From assembly GCA_902591865.1 (NCBI GenBank), contig CACJCK010000001.1, positions 1 through 64,000 of the forward strand: a stretch of 64,000 nt of DNA, in the 5' to 3' direction. Positions within the stretch are counted from its first letter, which is position 1; each line of letters opens with the position of its first letter. The translations under genes were made by a program, and so were the position numbers. The notes under the pieces are model-generated. The model was not told the DNA's origin, did no database searches, and was given only the letters and a program-made list of their open reading frames with translations. Positions 29,194 to 37,555 of this stretch are shown piece after piece. Source of the DNA: an uncultured Prochlorococcus sp. GTDB lineage: Bacteria > Cyanobacteriota > Cyanobacteriia > PCC-6307 > Cyanobiaceae.

Positions 29194-30723
29194 ATGGACA
29201 GGTACGATGTAATTATAATAGGCAGTGGAATAGGTGGATTATGTTGTGGATCTATCCTTGCTTTATCAGGCAAAAAAGTACTTATATGTGAAGCACATTC
29301 TCAACCTGGAGGTGTTGCTCATAGTTTCAAAAGAAAAGGTTACACTTTCGAATCGGGGCCTTCATTATGGAGTGGAATAGGTAAATGGCCGACAACTAAT
29401 CCCCTAGGGCAAATTCTTAAATTACTTGATGAAGAAGTCGAACTATTTCAATACAAAGGTTGGCAAGTAATTGTCCCAGAAGGCAATTTTAATCTTGATG
29501 TGGGGGAAGAACCTTTTAAACAAACAATTAAAACTTTAAGAGGTGAGAAATCTGTTAAAGAATGGGAATCATTTATTTCCGGAATAAAACCTCTTAGCAA
29601 ATTTATAAATGAAATACCTTTACTCTCATTTTCTCCCGAATCAATAAATTTCTTAGATCTAATAAATTTAACCTCAAAATTTTTGCCTAATATCAAGCAA
29701 ATACCAAAAATTAATAAAGGTTTTGGAAATTTAGTAAATAATCATCTAGAGGATCCTTTTCTAAGAAATTGGGTTGATTTATTGAGTTTTTTGATAAGTG
29801 GTATGTCAATGCATGATACAAATACAGCTGCGATGGCTACTTTATTTAACGAATGGTTTGAACCAAATTCATATCTTGAATACCCTAAAGGAGGTAGTGA
29901 ATCTATCATAAAAGCCTTAATTAATGGATTTAAAAAAAATGGAGGAGAATTAATTCTCTCTTCAAGAGTAAAGACAATTAACTTCAATAAAAATTTTGCG
30001 ACAGGTATAACTCTTAATAATGGTTTTAGGTATAGTTGTGAATCTGTTGTGTCTAATACTGATGTTTGGAATTTAAAAAAGTTAATTCCAAATGAAATTA
30101 CAAAAAAATGGAATACAAAAGTTTTGAACCCTAATAAATGTGATTCTTTCCTTCATATACATCTAGGTTTTGATGCTGATGGTCTTGAAGATTTGCCAAT
30201 ACATGCGATACATGTGGATGAGTGGGAAAAAGGTATAACCGCAGAAAGAAATATAGCTGTATTTTCAATCCCATCTGTTTTAGATAAAAATATGGCCCCT
30301 CAAGGGAAACATGTTCTTCATGGATATACTCCCGCGAATGAACCTTGGGAAATTTGGGATAAATTAAATCCAAAGGAAGTAGCATATAGAAATTTGAAAG
30401 AGGAAAGATGTTCAATATTCCTTAGCGCAGTTCGAAAATTCATCCCTGACATAGATGAGAGGATTGATTTAAAGATGCTAGGAACCCCAATTACTCATAA
30501 AAAATTCACCAATACCCATTGTGGTAGTTACGGCCCTGCATTATCTGCAGCAAAAGGTCTTTTCCCAGGCTGCAAAACTCCAGTGAAAAATTTATTTACT
30601 TGCGGTGCTAGTACATTTCCAGGTATTGGAATTCCTGCTGTTTCAGCAAGTGGTGCTTACGCAGCTGAAAAAATTATTGGTAAAAAAGAATTTAAAACTC
30701 TTCTTAAGAAAATAAATTTATGA
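29194..30723 (+). CDS. CrtH-like FAD-dependent carotenoid isomerase / oxidoreductase
   Basis: 509 residues. Rossmann motif YDVIIIGSGIGGLCCGSILA at 4-23 and EAHSQPGGVAHSFKRKGYTF at about 34-53, as in the CrtI/CrtH/RetSat superfamily. The C-terminal NLFTCGASTFPGIGIPAVSASGAYAAEKI closes the FAD site. Candidate functions are prolycopene isomerase or a related carotenoid/retinol reductase. It is not certain this is the main CrtH. Preceded by the MDFISK peptide gene on the same strand. Confidence 0.8.
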   Translation: MDRYDVIIIGSGIGGLCCGSILALSGKKVLICEAHSQPGGVAHSFKRKGYTFESGPSLWSGIGKWPTTNPLGQILKLLDEEVELFQYKGWQVIVPEGNFNLDVGEEPFKQTIKTLRGEKSVKEWESFISGIKPLSKFINEIPLLSFSPESINFLDLINLTSKFLPNIKQIPKINKGFGNLVNNHLEDPFLRNWVDLLSFLISGMSMHDTNTAAMATLFNEWFEPNSYLEYPKGGSESIIKALINGFKKNGGELILSSRVKTINFNKNFATGITLNNGFRYSCESVVSNTDVWNLKKLIPNEITKKWNTKVLNPNKCDSFLHIHLGFDADGLEDLPIHAIHVDEWEKGITAERNIAVFSIPSVLDKNMAPQGKHVLHGYTPANEPWEIWDKLNPKEVAYRNLKEERCSIFLSAVRKFIPDIDERIDLKMLGTPITHKKFTNTHCGSYGPALSAAKGLFPGCKTPVKNLFTCGASTFPGIGIPAVSASGAYAAEKIIGKKEFKTLLKKINL

Positions 30724-30840
30724 ATAAGTTCTTTTTTTATAACTCTACAAATACTTAGTTAAGAAATAAGAATAAAAAAAGCAAAAACGTTCAATAATGA
30801 TAATCTTTATCTGAACATAAACTTAACTTATAGCTCTTAT

Positions 30841-31044
30841 ATGTTTTTCTTATCAATTCCTCAAGCCTGGCATTTAGTTGGCACTTGGTCAGAACAACTT
30901 CCAAGCGAGTCAAATCTTATAGGAATGGGCCAAACAGAATTAATGATGACTTTACATTCAATATTCGTTCCTCTCTTACTTGTAATTTCATATTACCTAT
31001 TTAATAGACTCAATAAAAACGAATCAAAGAAAATTAAAGGATGA
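30841..31044 (+). CDS. Small membrane protein, 67 aa
   Basis: MFFLSIPQAWHLVGTWSEQL, then a membrane helix near 40-58 (LHSIFVPLLLVISYYLF) and a short basic tail (NRLNKNESKKIKG). Convergent with the next gene, 12 bases apart. Unrecognised. Confidence 0.5.
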   Translation: MFFLSIPQAWHLVGTWSEQLPSESNLIGMGQTELMMTLHSIFVPLLLVISYYLFNRLNKNESKKIKG

Positions 31045-31055
31045 TCGTTTAAGGT

Positions 31056-31346
31056 TTATTTAGCTGAACTTCTTCTAACTACTTTTCTGCCAGTAGAAGT
31101 ATCAACTCCGCTTGAATCTTTAGTTTGTGAATTAGTTTCAACATTATCCACATCACTTTTATCCATTTCTGCGCAAACACCTACTACCATGGCAGCTTGC
31201 ATTTGATCTGGCAAATCTCCAATAGTTAATAAGGCCTTTAAAACTAATTGAAGTCGAGTTTGCCGATCTATTTCAGGTCTTAGTTTTTTTACCGTATTCC
31301 AAAGTTCTTGGGTAACTTCTTTTAAAAGTTCTCGATCTACAGCCAA
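31056..31346 (-). CDS. Conserved picocyanobacterial protein, 96 aa (TIGR03894-like)
   Basis: Helical, acidic front VDRELLKEVTQELWNTVKKL, then RPEIDRQTRLQLVLKALLTI and DLPDQMQAAMVVGVCAEMDK, followed by a low-complexity Ser/Thr-rich end (GVDTSTGRKVVRRSSAK). I recall this front as a short conserved family limited to marine cyanobacteria (P. marinus-type). Function unknown. Confidence 0.65.
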   Translation of the reverse strand: MAVDRELLKEVTQELWNTVKKLRPEIDRQTRLQLVLKALLTIGDLPDQMQAAMVVGVCAEMDKSDVDNVETNSQTKDSSGVDTSTGRKVVRRSSAK

Positions 31347-31436
31347 ATTAAATCCTTCTTGTATTTCTACTAATCTAACAAAAAATTGGATCTCGTAAAA
31401 TAATATTCAATAAAAAGATTGTTAGTTAATATTTCT

Positions 31437-31637
31437 CTATCCGAATACAAGTTTCATTTGTTGAGGCAAATCATTCTTCTCTTGCAAAAGGTCATCATTT
31501 TCAATCTTTTTTAGAGTAAAAGTCCTATAAAATCTTTTTTGAATCTTGATTGGAGTATTGTCAAACTTTGCATTTTTGCTTATTAGAGAATTCCACTCTT
31601 TTGAATTAAAAGGGGCATAAGGTGAAGATGAAATCAC
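31437..31637 (-). CDS. Small hypothetical protein, 66 aa
   Basis: MISSSPYAPFNSKEWNSLIS, a basic middle (IKIQKRFYRTFTLKKIENDD) and LLQEKNDLPQQMKLVFG. Soluble. A perfect inverted repeat stands 22-41 bases before its start (31659-31678), suggesting operator control. Confidence 0.55.
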   Translation of the reverse strand: MISSSPYAPFNSKEWNSLISKNAKFDNTPIKIQKRFYRTFTLKKIENDDLLQEKNDLPQQMKLVFG

Positions 31638-31658
31638 TTTCCTATCTTAATAATACAT

Positions 31659-31678
31659 ATGTACTAAGATTAGTACAT
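31659..31678 (-). promoter_or_regulatory. Perfect inverted repeat ATGTACTAA-GA-TTAGTACAT
   Basis: Two 9-base arms separated by two bases, upstream of the 66-aa gene. Next to it ACATATGTAC forms a second overlapping palindrome. The cyanobacterial LexA box is described as RGTACNNNDGTWCB; the site resembles it loosely (TAGTACATATGTATTA read on the minus strand). Similar TAGTACATAT sequences occur at 34695-34714 and before psbM. Confidence 0.5.
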
Positions 31679-31943
31679 TTTTACTATATTGCAACTACTG
31701 CATCCACTTGACTTAATTTCAAAGTATCCTTGTAAATCGATTGAATTTTCTTATATAATTTATAGGAATTATAAGTTTGATAAATGAATAAACGTATCAT
31801 AAATAACTTATTGATCCCTTTTTTTAGTGTCTTAAGACTTTTATTGGTTAAAAACCTTCTAAAATAGTGAATTTGTTGAAATTAACATTGACAAGATATT
31901 TTTAGTAATCATTCCTATAAGTAGAATAATAAACTGATCAAAA
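31679..31943. other. Gap without a convincing gene
   Basis: About 265 A/T-rich bases between the operator-like repeat and the 102-aa gene. A 27-codon plus-strand frame at 31784 (MNKRIINNLLIPFFSVLRLL...) has no support beyond being open. TTGACA at 31889-31894 may start transcription of the downstream gene. Confidence 0.4.
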
Positions 31944-32252
31944 ATGCTTCTTAGTAATGCAAAAAGACTAAAGATCCAAGGAATAATTAAAAGAATTGCT
32001 CAAGATAAATCAATTACCTTAGAAGAAAGGATATATGTTGAGAAATTTGCACATCATAATTCGACAATTTCTCTTTGGCTTAAAAAAGCTAACAGCTTTA
32101 GAAGAAATGGAACAAAAAATGATGGTGGGATTGATAACCTTTTACAATCATTTGGGATAGATGGACTAGATAAAGAAAATCATTTCAATCCAAATGAAGA
32201 TGATATTTCGGATTGGTTTGGCGGTGCTCCTGGTTGGCTAAGGAGAAGCTAA
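31944..32252 (+). CDS. Conserved hypothetical protein, 102 aa
   Basis: Helical first half (SNAKRLKIQGIIKRIAQDKS then ITLEERIYVEKFAHHNSTIS), a flexible linker, and a C-terminus DISDWFGGAPGWLRRS typical of a conserved family in unicellular cyanobacteria. Soluble, function unknown. Confidence 0.65.
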   Translation: MLLSNAKRLKIQGIIKRIAQDKSITLEERIYVEKFAHHNSTISLWLKKANSFRRNGTKNDGGIDNLLQSFGIDGLDKENHFNPNEDDISDWFGGAPGWLRRS

Positions 32253-32526
32253 ATTCATTAATTATTTAACTAACCCAGGCTACCTTACACATATATATAC
32301 TCAAAAAAGATATGAATATCCAAAAAAACCATGGTATAAATTTAATCGGAACTAAATATTTTTTTGAAAAGGCTTTCATATAGATTTTTCTTTTACATTA
32401 TTTCTTCCTTGCCGTTTTTGAGAATAGGTTTAATTGCTCTATTTCAAAATTAAACAATATACGAAGCCTCATAGATATTAAATCACTTTAAGTAGATAAA
32501 AGTTAATCAGCCTAAATCATCACAAT

Positions 32527-32667
32527 CTAAGCAACTTTATTTAGAGTGTTGATATTGAAATTAAGTATTTTTGCATCATCACGTTCTGAATCATTCCAAT
32601 ATTTTATAAGTCTTTCTAATTCATCAATCCTCTTTTTGGCATTTGCAATTTTTTCAGTATTTGACAT
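32527..32667 (-). CDS. Small coiled-coil protein, 46 aa
   Basis: MSNTEKIANAKKRIDELERL then IKYWNDSERDDAKILNFNIN and TLNKVA. A clear amphipathic helix at 5-25. Soluble. ATG 32667 and the TAG stop are clear. Unrecognised. About 270 bases of A/T-rich DNA on its downstream side (32253-32526) hold nothing I can name. Confidence 0.55.
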   Translation of the reverse strand: MSNTEKIANAKKRIDELERLIKYWNDSERDDAKILNFNINTLNKVA

Positions 32668-32813
32668 ATAAAATTTTTATCTATCCAATTAATGCATGAA
32701 AAAAAAATATTTCAATGGAAGTAACAATTTTTAGAACATAAATATTAATTTTTGGTTAATTACTTCAATATATTATGGACCTCAAGCGACTGAGTAATTA
32801 TACTTAAGTATAA

Positions 32814-33332
32814 ATGATATTTATGAAGAAATTTAATTCTTTTATTTTGAATAGTACTGTAAACTTCTTAGACTTAATATACTCTGGTAGATCTTTACAA
32901 AGATTCTGGGTTTTAGAAGTAATAGCTAGATCTCCTTATTTTGCATTTCTTTCAGTTCTTCATTTTAAAGAATCCCTAGGAATTAAAAATGAAAAAACAA
33001 TGATTTTAATGAAAGAACATTTTTATCAAGCTATTAACGAAACTGAACATCTTAAAGAAATGGAGAAAAGAGGAGGAGATAGGTTTTGGATTGATAGATT
33101 TTTTGCGAGACACCTTGTGCTTTTCTATTACTGGATCATGGTTTTTTATTATTTCTTCTCTCCAGCTAATGCTTATGATGTCAATATAAAAATCGAAGAA
33201 CATGCATTTGAAACTTATTCCAAATATTTAATAGATAATCCAAATGATCAAAAAATAAAAGAAATTGCTCAAGATGAATTAAATCATGTCAAAGAACTTA
33301 ACGAAGCTTTGTCAATGCTTACCACAGTTTAG
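32814..33332 (+). CDS. ptox: Plastoquinol terminal oxidase (alternative oxidase family, PTOX)
   Basis: 172 residues; a second start (ATG 32823) would drop MIF. Di-iron ligands in order: Glu35 (VLEVIARSPYFAF), Glu76 and His79 (NETEHLKEME), the Glu128/Glu129 pair (KIEEHAFETY), Glu155 and His158 (QDELNHV). This matches the PTOX/IMMUTANS subgroup rather than mitochondrial AOX. It oxidises plastoquinol with oxygen at the thylakoid membrane and gives an electron outlet under high light or low iron. Found in high-light Prochlorococcus. The last four bases overlap the convergent gene. Confidence 0.93.
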   Translation: MIFMKKFNSFILNSTVNFLDLIYSGRSLQRFWVLEVIARSPYFAFLSVLHFKESLGIKNEKTMILMKEHFYQAINETEHLKEMEKRGGDRFWIDRFFARHLVLFYYWIMVFYYFFSPANAYDVNIKIEEHAFETYSKYLIDNPNDQKIKEIAQDELNHVKELNEALSMLTTV

Positions 33333-33763
33333 ATTAGTGCTGAGAAATCTATTAGCAATATTGAGAGCATCACCGAAGAAGATATTAATCCAAGGCTAAT
33401 CATCAATGAGACATAACCTTTTTTTCTAGGCAATTTATAAAAAGATATTCCAATAATTAATATCATTATTAATGAGAAAAAAATTATAATTTTTTCATTT
33501 ACTAAATTGAGATGTATAACTAAATTTTTTTCTTCAAAAAATTTGAGAAAATCAGATAAAACTAATTCTTCTTCTATTTTCTTAAAATAGTCAAATAAGC
33601 TTATAAAGGCAGAACTTAATAAAGATAATGCAACTAGTACAGTAACTGGTTTTGTTAACCTGTTAAGCGTTCTGTTGAAACTTACCAGTAAAGAAAAAAT
33701 AAATAAAGAGGTTAACAAAGGTATTAAAGGTATAAGAGTTGCTGAATTTATGAAATTTCCCAC
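33329..33763 (-). CDS. Four-helix membrane protein, 144 aa
   Basis: Hydrophobic helices at about 5-25, 38-55, 87-107 and 118-140, with a charged loop (KKIEEELVLSDFLKFFEEKN) between the second and third. Convergent with and slightly overlapping the PTOX gene. It could be a small transporter or assembly factor, but no family is recognised. Confidence 0.6.
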   Translation of the reverse strand: MGNFINSATLIPLIPLLTSLFIFSLLVSFNRTLNRLTKPVTVLVALSLLSSAFISLFDYFKKIEEELVLSDFLKFFEEKNLVIHLNLVNEKIIIFFSLIMILIIGISFYKLPRKKGYVSLMISLGLISSSVMLSILLIDFSALI

Positions 33764-33910
33764 GAAAATAATATGTATCTAACTTAAAATTTTATATTAT
33801 TTTCGATGCGTTATTTTATTAAATAAGATTTTTTAAATCTTCAATGTAATTAGTACCTATTGCATTCTGTGTAAATTGATACCAAAATTAAATTAGAATT
33901 TAAAAATAAA

Positions 33911-34012
33911 ATGTTAGCCATTTCTGAAATTATTATCGCAAGTGCTATTTTCCTAGGAATTGTATATTGGGAAGTTAAATTCCTATATACCAAAACTACT
34001 GTAGCGAAATAA
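33911..34012 (+). CDS. Very small membrane peptide, 33 aa
   Basis: MLAISEIIIASAIFLGIVYW then EVKFLYTKTTVAK. One helix with a short basic tail. Intact ATG-to-TAA frame. Confidence 0.45.
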   Translation: MLAISEIIIASAIFLGIVYWEVKFLYTKTTVAK

Positions 34013-34126
34013 CATCTCTCAAAAAAGGAAAATTAAAAACATAAAAAATTTAAATAAAATTTAAGAATTTAAGTTGACAAAAAAAGCTCTAAATATGAGA
34101 GAATAAACACAAATATTTTCCTAATA

Positions 34127-34264
34127 ATGAGCGAAGTCCAAAATCCTAATACAAACTCAACTCAGCAGCAACAACAGCAACAGCAGCAATCTTATTCAGA
34201 CAGCAAAATTAATTCTGCTGAGAGCGAGAGACTTTATATTGAGATGAAAGAAGCTTGGCTTTAA
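34127..34264 (+). CDS. Small polyglutamine-containing protein, 45 aa
   Basis: ATG 34127. NPNTNSTQQQQQQQQQSYSD holds nine consecutive Gln (CAG/CAA mixed), then KINSAESERLYIEMKEAWL, a helical end. It is preceded by TTGACAAAAAAAGC at 34074, a promoter candidate, and a good leader. The mixed codons argue against simple replication slippage. Soluble, unknown role. Confidence 0.6.
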   Translation: MSEVQNPNTNSTQQQQQQQQQSYSDSKINSAESERLYIEMKEAWL

Positions 34265-34383
34265 ATTTAATCCTTATTTGTAATAATATTCCTATAAATT
34301 TTTAAAATTTTTTTTAATTTTGAAGTAATCAATACTTTTTTATTTTCTACACCCTTTAAATTTTGTTTAATCGCAAGAGTAAT

Positions 34384-34518
34384 TTGTTTAGAAAACTTAA
34401 GCAGTTAGAGAAAATTAACGGAAGACTAGCAATGGGTGGGTTAATATATTTAGTTTTTACGAAATTAGTTTCCAACCGTGCCGACATATTAGACCAGCTT
34501 AAATCTTATTTGATTTAA
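34384..34518 (+). CDS. Diverged Hli/ELIP-like protein, 44 aa
   Basis: Starts at TTG 34384 (another TTG lies seven codons earlier). LEKINGRLAMGGLIYLVFTK contains the ExxNGRxAMxG chlorophyll-binding motif, followed by a polar tail instead of TGQIIPG. A single-helix stress protein of the thylakoid is likely. The start is uncertain. Confidence 0.6.
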   Translation: MFRKLKQLEKINGRLAMGGLIYLVFTKLVSNRADILDQLKSYLI

Positions 34519-34535
34519 GAAATATATTGGAAGTA

Positions 34536-34628
34536 TTATCCAGGAATATTTCTTTCTATATAAGCATCAGTTAAAGCTAAAATTAACCCCAATAATGTTG
34601 AAAATATAGCAATTTCAGTTGATTCCAT
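34536..34628 (-). CDS. Very small membrane peptide, 30 aa
   Basis: MESTEIAIFSTLLGLILALT then DAYIERNIPG. An acidic front and one helix, in the size range of small photosystem or cytochrome b6f subunits, but it matches none I know (not PetN, PetM, PetL or Psb30). Confidence 0.5.
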   Translation of the reverse strand: MESTEIAIFSTLLGLILALTDAYIERNIPG

Positions 34629-34694
34629 TTTATTTTTGAATTACCCCTAGTTTGCTAAATAACTCAAAGTTCGGCAACAAAACTAATAACCTAC

Positions 34695-34714
34695 TATAGT
34701 ACATATATACTATA
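34695..34714 (+). promoter_or_regulatory. Perfect palindrome TATAGTA-CATATA-TACTATA
   Basis: Two 7-base arms around CATATA, 12 bases before the GTG of the DUF3104 gene. It may combine a -10 box (TATACT) with an operator. The core TAGTACATAT is shared with the repeat at 31659-31678 and the psbM upstream region. It is LexA-box-like but not an exact match. Confidence 0.55.
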
Positions 34715-34725
34715 AGCTATTTATT

Positions 34726-34974
34726 GTGAGCTCATCAACTCCTGAGTTTCTTTTCGTTAGGCCTGGCGATTATGTCGCAATTAAAAAAGAAAATTGCGAA
34801 AATACTAATGAAAAGAATAAAAATTATTGGGTCGGTCAAGTTATCGACTGTATTGGAGGAGCTAGAAATCCAAATTCATGGACCTTGTTTCAAGTTGCCA
34901 ATATTGATAATGGAGAGTTCACTATAATCAACGCGGATATTGTAGAAAAAATTTTGAAACCCTCTGAAAGTTAA
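34726..34974 (+). CDS. DUF3104 protein, 82 aa
   Basis: GTG start at 34726. FLFVRPGDYVAIKKENCENT at 9-28 and YWVGQVIDCIGGARNPNSWTLFQVANIDNGEFTIINADIVEKI match the DUF3104 family of marine cyanobacteria, an SH3-like beta barrel. Function unknown; some members are stress or phage linked by position. It is controlled by the palindrome just upstream, to judge by position. Confidence 0.8.
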   Translation: MSSSTPEFLFVRPGDYVAIKKENCENTNEKNKNYWVGQVIDCIGGARNPNSWTLFQVANIDNGEFTIINADIVEKILKPSES

Positions 34975-35044
34975 GCTTATGGATAATCAACCAAACTTCC
35001 GAATCATTACAAAACAAGTGGCAAAGTGCTTGCTTTAAAGGGAA

Positions 35045-35935
35045 TCACCCTAGTTCCAAGCAGGCAAGTCCGTATACTTGATTCATTGGGCAGGGAGGTT
35101 GAATGCCTTTATACATTCTGTAAGTTTTTGATATTTCCCCAAATCCCAAACTTGATAAAAGATAATTTGCATAACGATTCAGATTAGAGCAATCCAATAA
35201 GATTTGAGCATCTAAATCACCAACTAACTCCCTTATTAATAATTCAGCAAGTGGTGGAGTATCCGCTAAAAGGGGGCCGATTCTCCAGCCTTGCTCATTA
35301 TCCTCCAATACACAAGGTCTTATCCTGCCAAATCCATGGCACATCCCATTATTATCGACAATTGCACTGACATTACCATGAGAATTTTTCAACCAGTCAT
35401 TTAGAAAATGTGGTCTGGGACTAGGTTCTCTTTGATCATCATAAATTAAGACTGCTTCAGAGGAAATTTTATTACCCGGAACAACTTTAAAAGAATAAAA
35501 TTGATCTTTATAGAAATTTCTCAATGGCAAATTTTGAGAACCATTTAATTTCCATCGATTTGTAATGGAAGATTTTCTAAACCCCCACTTTGCGTAATCA
35601 TTCAATCTATCTGGGGCAGCCTCAAGACCAATACAATCAACATTTTTCAAATATTCGAGGGCATGTCTCCATAATCTCACTCCATATCCATTATTTCGGA
35701 ATTCTTTTTTAACGATAAATAAACCTATAAAACCATACGAGGAATTATATTTTATACACGCAATAGAGCCTATAGGATTATTGTCTAGACAAGCTACCCA
35801 TACCCCTTGCTTATCTGTATTTCTATAAATTGATACATCATCCATTCCTGGAGAAAATCCTTCTAACCTTGCCCAGTTTGTGACTTCAGGTATTTCATTT
35901 ATATATATCAATCTAATTGAAAAATTTTCACTCAT
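35045..35935 (-). CDS. GNAT acetyltransferase with a second C-terminal domain
   Basis: 296 residues. The N-terminal GNAT domain (3-135) has the acetyl-CoA loop VKKEFRNNGYGVRLWRHALEYL near 75-96 and LEAAPDRLNDYAKWGF near 103-118. The C-terminal half (about 150-290) repeats a GNAT-like fold, with FGRIRPC and GPLLADTPPLAELLIRELVG. This is the YitH-like two-domain architecture. Cytoplasmic; the acceptor amine is unknown. Ends about 66 bases from the DUF3104 gene, convergent. Confidence 0.8.
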   Translation of the reverse strand: MSENFSIRLIYINEIPEVTNWARLEGFSPGMDDVSIYRNTDKQGVWVACLDNNPIGSIACIKYNSSYGFIGLFIVKKEFRNNGYGVRLWRHALEYLKNVDCIGLEAAPDRLNDYAKWGFRKSSITNRWKLNGSQNLPLRNFYKDQFYSFKVVPGNKISSEAVLIYDDQREPSPRPHFLNDWLKNSHGNVSAIVDNNGMCHGFGRIRPCVLEDNEQGWRIGPLLADTPPLAELLIRELVGDLDAQILLDCSNLNRYANYLLSSLGFGEISKTYRMYKGIQPPCPMNQVYGLACLELG

Positions 35936-36091
35936 AGAAATATACTAACCAAAAAAAATTTTAATTTTTAAAGTCAATATTAATAAATTTGATTATTTCT
36001 TATAAATCATTCGCTTTGATTTAATTGGATATAAACCTTAGATATTTACAATTTATCCTCTGATATATTTAATACTATTCAAAGGTAAAAA

Positions 36092-37483
36092 ATGAAAATT
36101 TCTGATAAATTTCATTTAGAAGACATTTATAAATTAAAAAATACAGTTCTCACTGGTAAAACTGAAGATATAAAATGGCGGATCAACCATATCAATATAG
36201 TTTCTAAACTTTTGGATGAAAATAAAAAAGAGATAATTAAATCACTTTTTATTGATCTCGGTAAATCTGAGATTGAAGGGCTTTCAGAAATCCTTTTAGT
36301 GAAAGAAGAAATTTCACTCATAAAAAAGAAACTCAATTATTGGATGCGACCAAAAAAGATTAATACACCTTTTTATCTATTTCCATCATCCTCCCAAGTT
36401 ATTTTTGAACCTCTTGGGTGTGTCTTAATTCTAGGTCCTTATAATTATCCATTACTTTATGTTTTAAAGCCATTGGTAAATATTTTCTCAGCAGGAAATA
36501 CTGCAGTTATAAAACCATCAGAGAAATGTCCTGCGACCTCAAAACTTATTAAAAAGCTTACTTCCAAATATTTCCATAAAGATGTACTAATGACAGTAGA
36601 GGGAGATAATCAACAATCCATAAAATTAATTGAACAAAATTTTGACCACATTTTTTTTACAGGAAGTACTGAAACTGGAAAATCTATAATGAAATCAGCT
36701 TCAAAAAACTTAACTCCATTAACTCTTGAGTTAAGCGGAACAAATCCTGTAATTGTTTTCAAGAATGCAAATTTAGAAGTTGCTGCAAAAAGAATTGTTT
36801 GGGGCAAATTTTTTAATTCTGGTCAATCCTGCATGGCTCCGAATCATATCTTTGTAGATAAAGAAATTGAAAATATTTTTATAGAAAAATTAAAGAAATA
36901 CATAGTAAGTTTTTACGGAGAAAATCCAATTATTTCTGAAAACTTATCAAAATTAGAGAAAAAACAATTTACAGCAACTGTAGAAATTCTCAAACAATAT
37001 AAAAAAGAAAAAAGAATTTTATTTGGGGGGACTTTTAGTAAAAAAAAGTCCAAAATATCTCCTACAATCTTGGGAACTAAATTAAACGAAACAGATATTT
37101 TGCAGAAAGAACTATTCAGTTCACTGCTTCCAGTAATTGGGATCAAAGATAAGGAATCAGCTTTAAAACAGATTAGTAAAACATCAAAACCCTTAGCAAT
37201 TTATTTATTTGGAGGCAATAAAAAAATCCATAATCATATTTCAAAAGTAACCAGCTCAGGAACAATTTGTATAAATGATGTGATGTTACCAGTCCTTATT
37301 CCAAATTTACCGTTTGGCGGCGTTGGGCAAAGTGGTATTGGTAAATTTCATGGTGAAGAGGGGTTTCGCAATTTTTCAAATCAAAAATCTATTACTTTTA
37401 AAGGTTTTTTATTTGATTTAAATCTGCGGTATCCTCCCTACGAAAGTGTGAAGAAATTTTTAAAGTTTATTTTTCAGGTTTAA
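36092..37483 (+). CDS. Aldehyde dehydrogenase (fatty-aldehyde / class 3 type)
   Basis: 463 residues, the size of class 3 ALDHs. GPYNYP at 115-120 (Asn118), KPSEK at 141-145, the nucleotide loop FFTGSTETGKSIM near 188, general base Glu213 in LELSG, nucleophile Cys247 in NSGQSCMAPNH, and the PFGGVGQSGIGKFHGEEGFRNFS end are all present. The C-terminus is hydrophobic, suggesting membrane association. In cyanobacteria such enzymes oxidise fatty aldehydes to acids and recycle lipid-derived chains. Confidence 0.9.
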   Translation: MKISDKFHLEDIYKLKNTVLTGKTEDIKWRINHINIVSKLLDENKKEIIKSLFIDLGKSEIEGLSEILLVKEEISLIKKKLNYWMRPKKINTPFYLFPSSSQVIFEPLGCVLILGPYNYPLLYVLKPLVNIFSAGNTAVIKPSEKCPATSKLIKKLTSKYFHKDVLMTVEGDNQQSIKLIEQNFDHIFFTGSTETGKSIMKSASKNLTPLTLELSGTNPVIVFKNANLEVAAKRIVWGKFFNSGQSCMAPNHIFVDKEIENIFIEKLKKYIVSFYGENPIISENLSKLEKKQFTATVEILKQYKKEKRILFGGTFSKKKSKISPTILGTKLNETDILQKELFSSLLPVIGIKDKESALKQISKTSKPLAIYLFGGNKKIHNHISKVTSSGTICINDVMLPVLIPNLPFGGVGQSGIGKFHGEEGFRNFSNQKSITFKGFLFDLNLRYPPYESVKKFLKFIFQV

Positions 37484-37555
37484 ATTACTTAAATTGTTTT
37501 CAAAAACCTAGCGATCTTAAATTTAAAGACTATCTTTAAATAAATAGTGAGTTTT

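Noticed and set aside
31784-31867. 27-codon hydrophobic frame
   Set aside because: Only openness supports it.
32312-32383. 23-codon frame
   Set aside because: Too short and without context.
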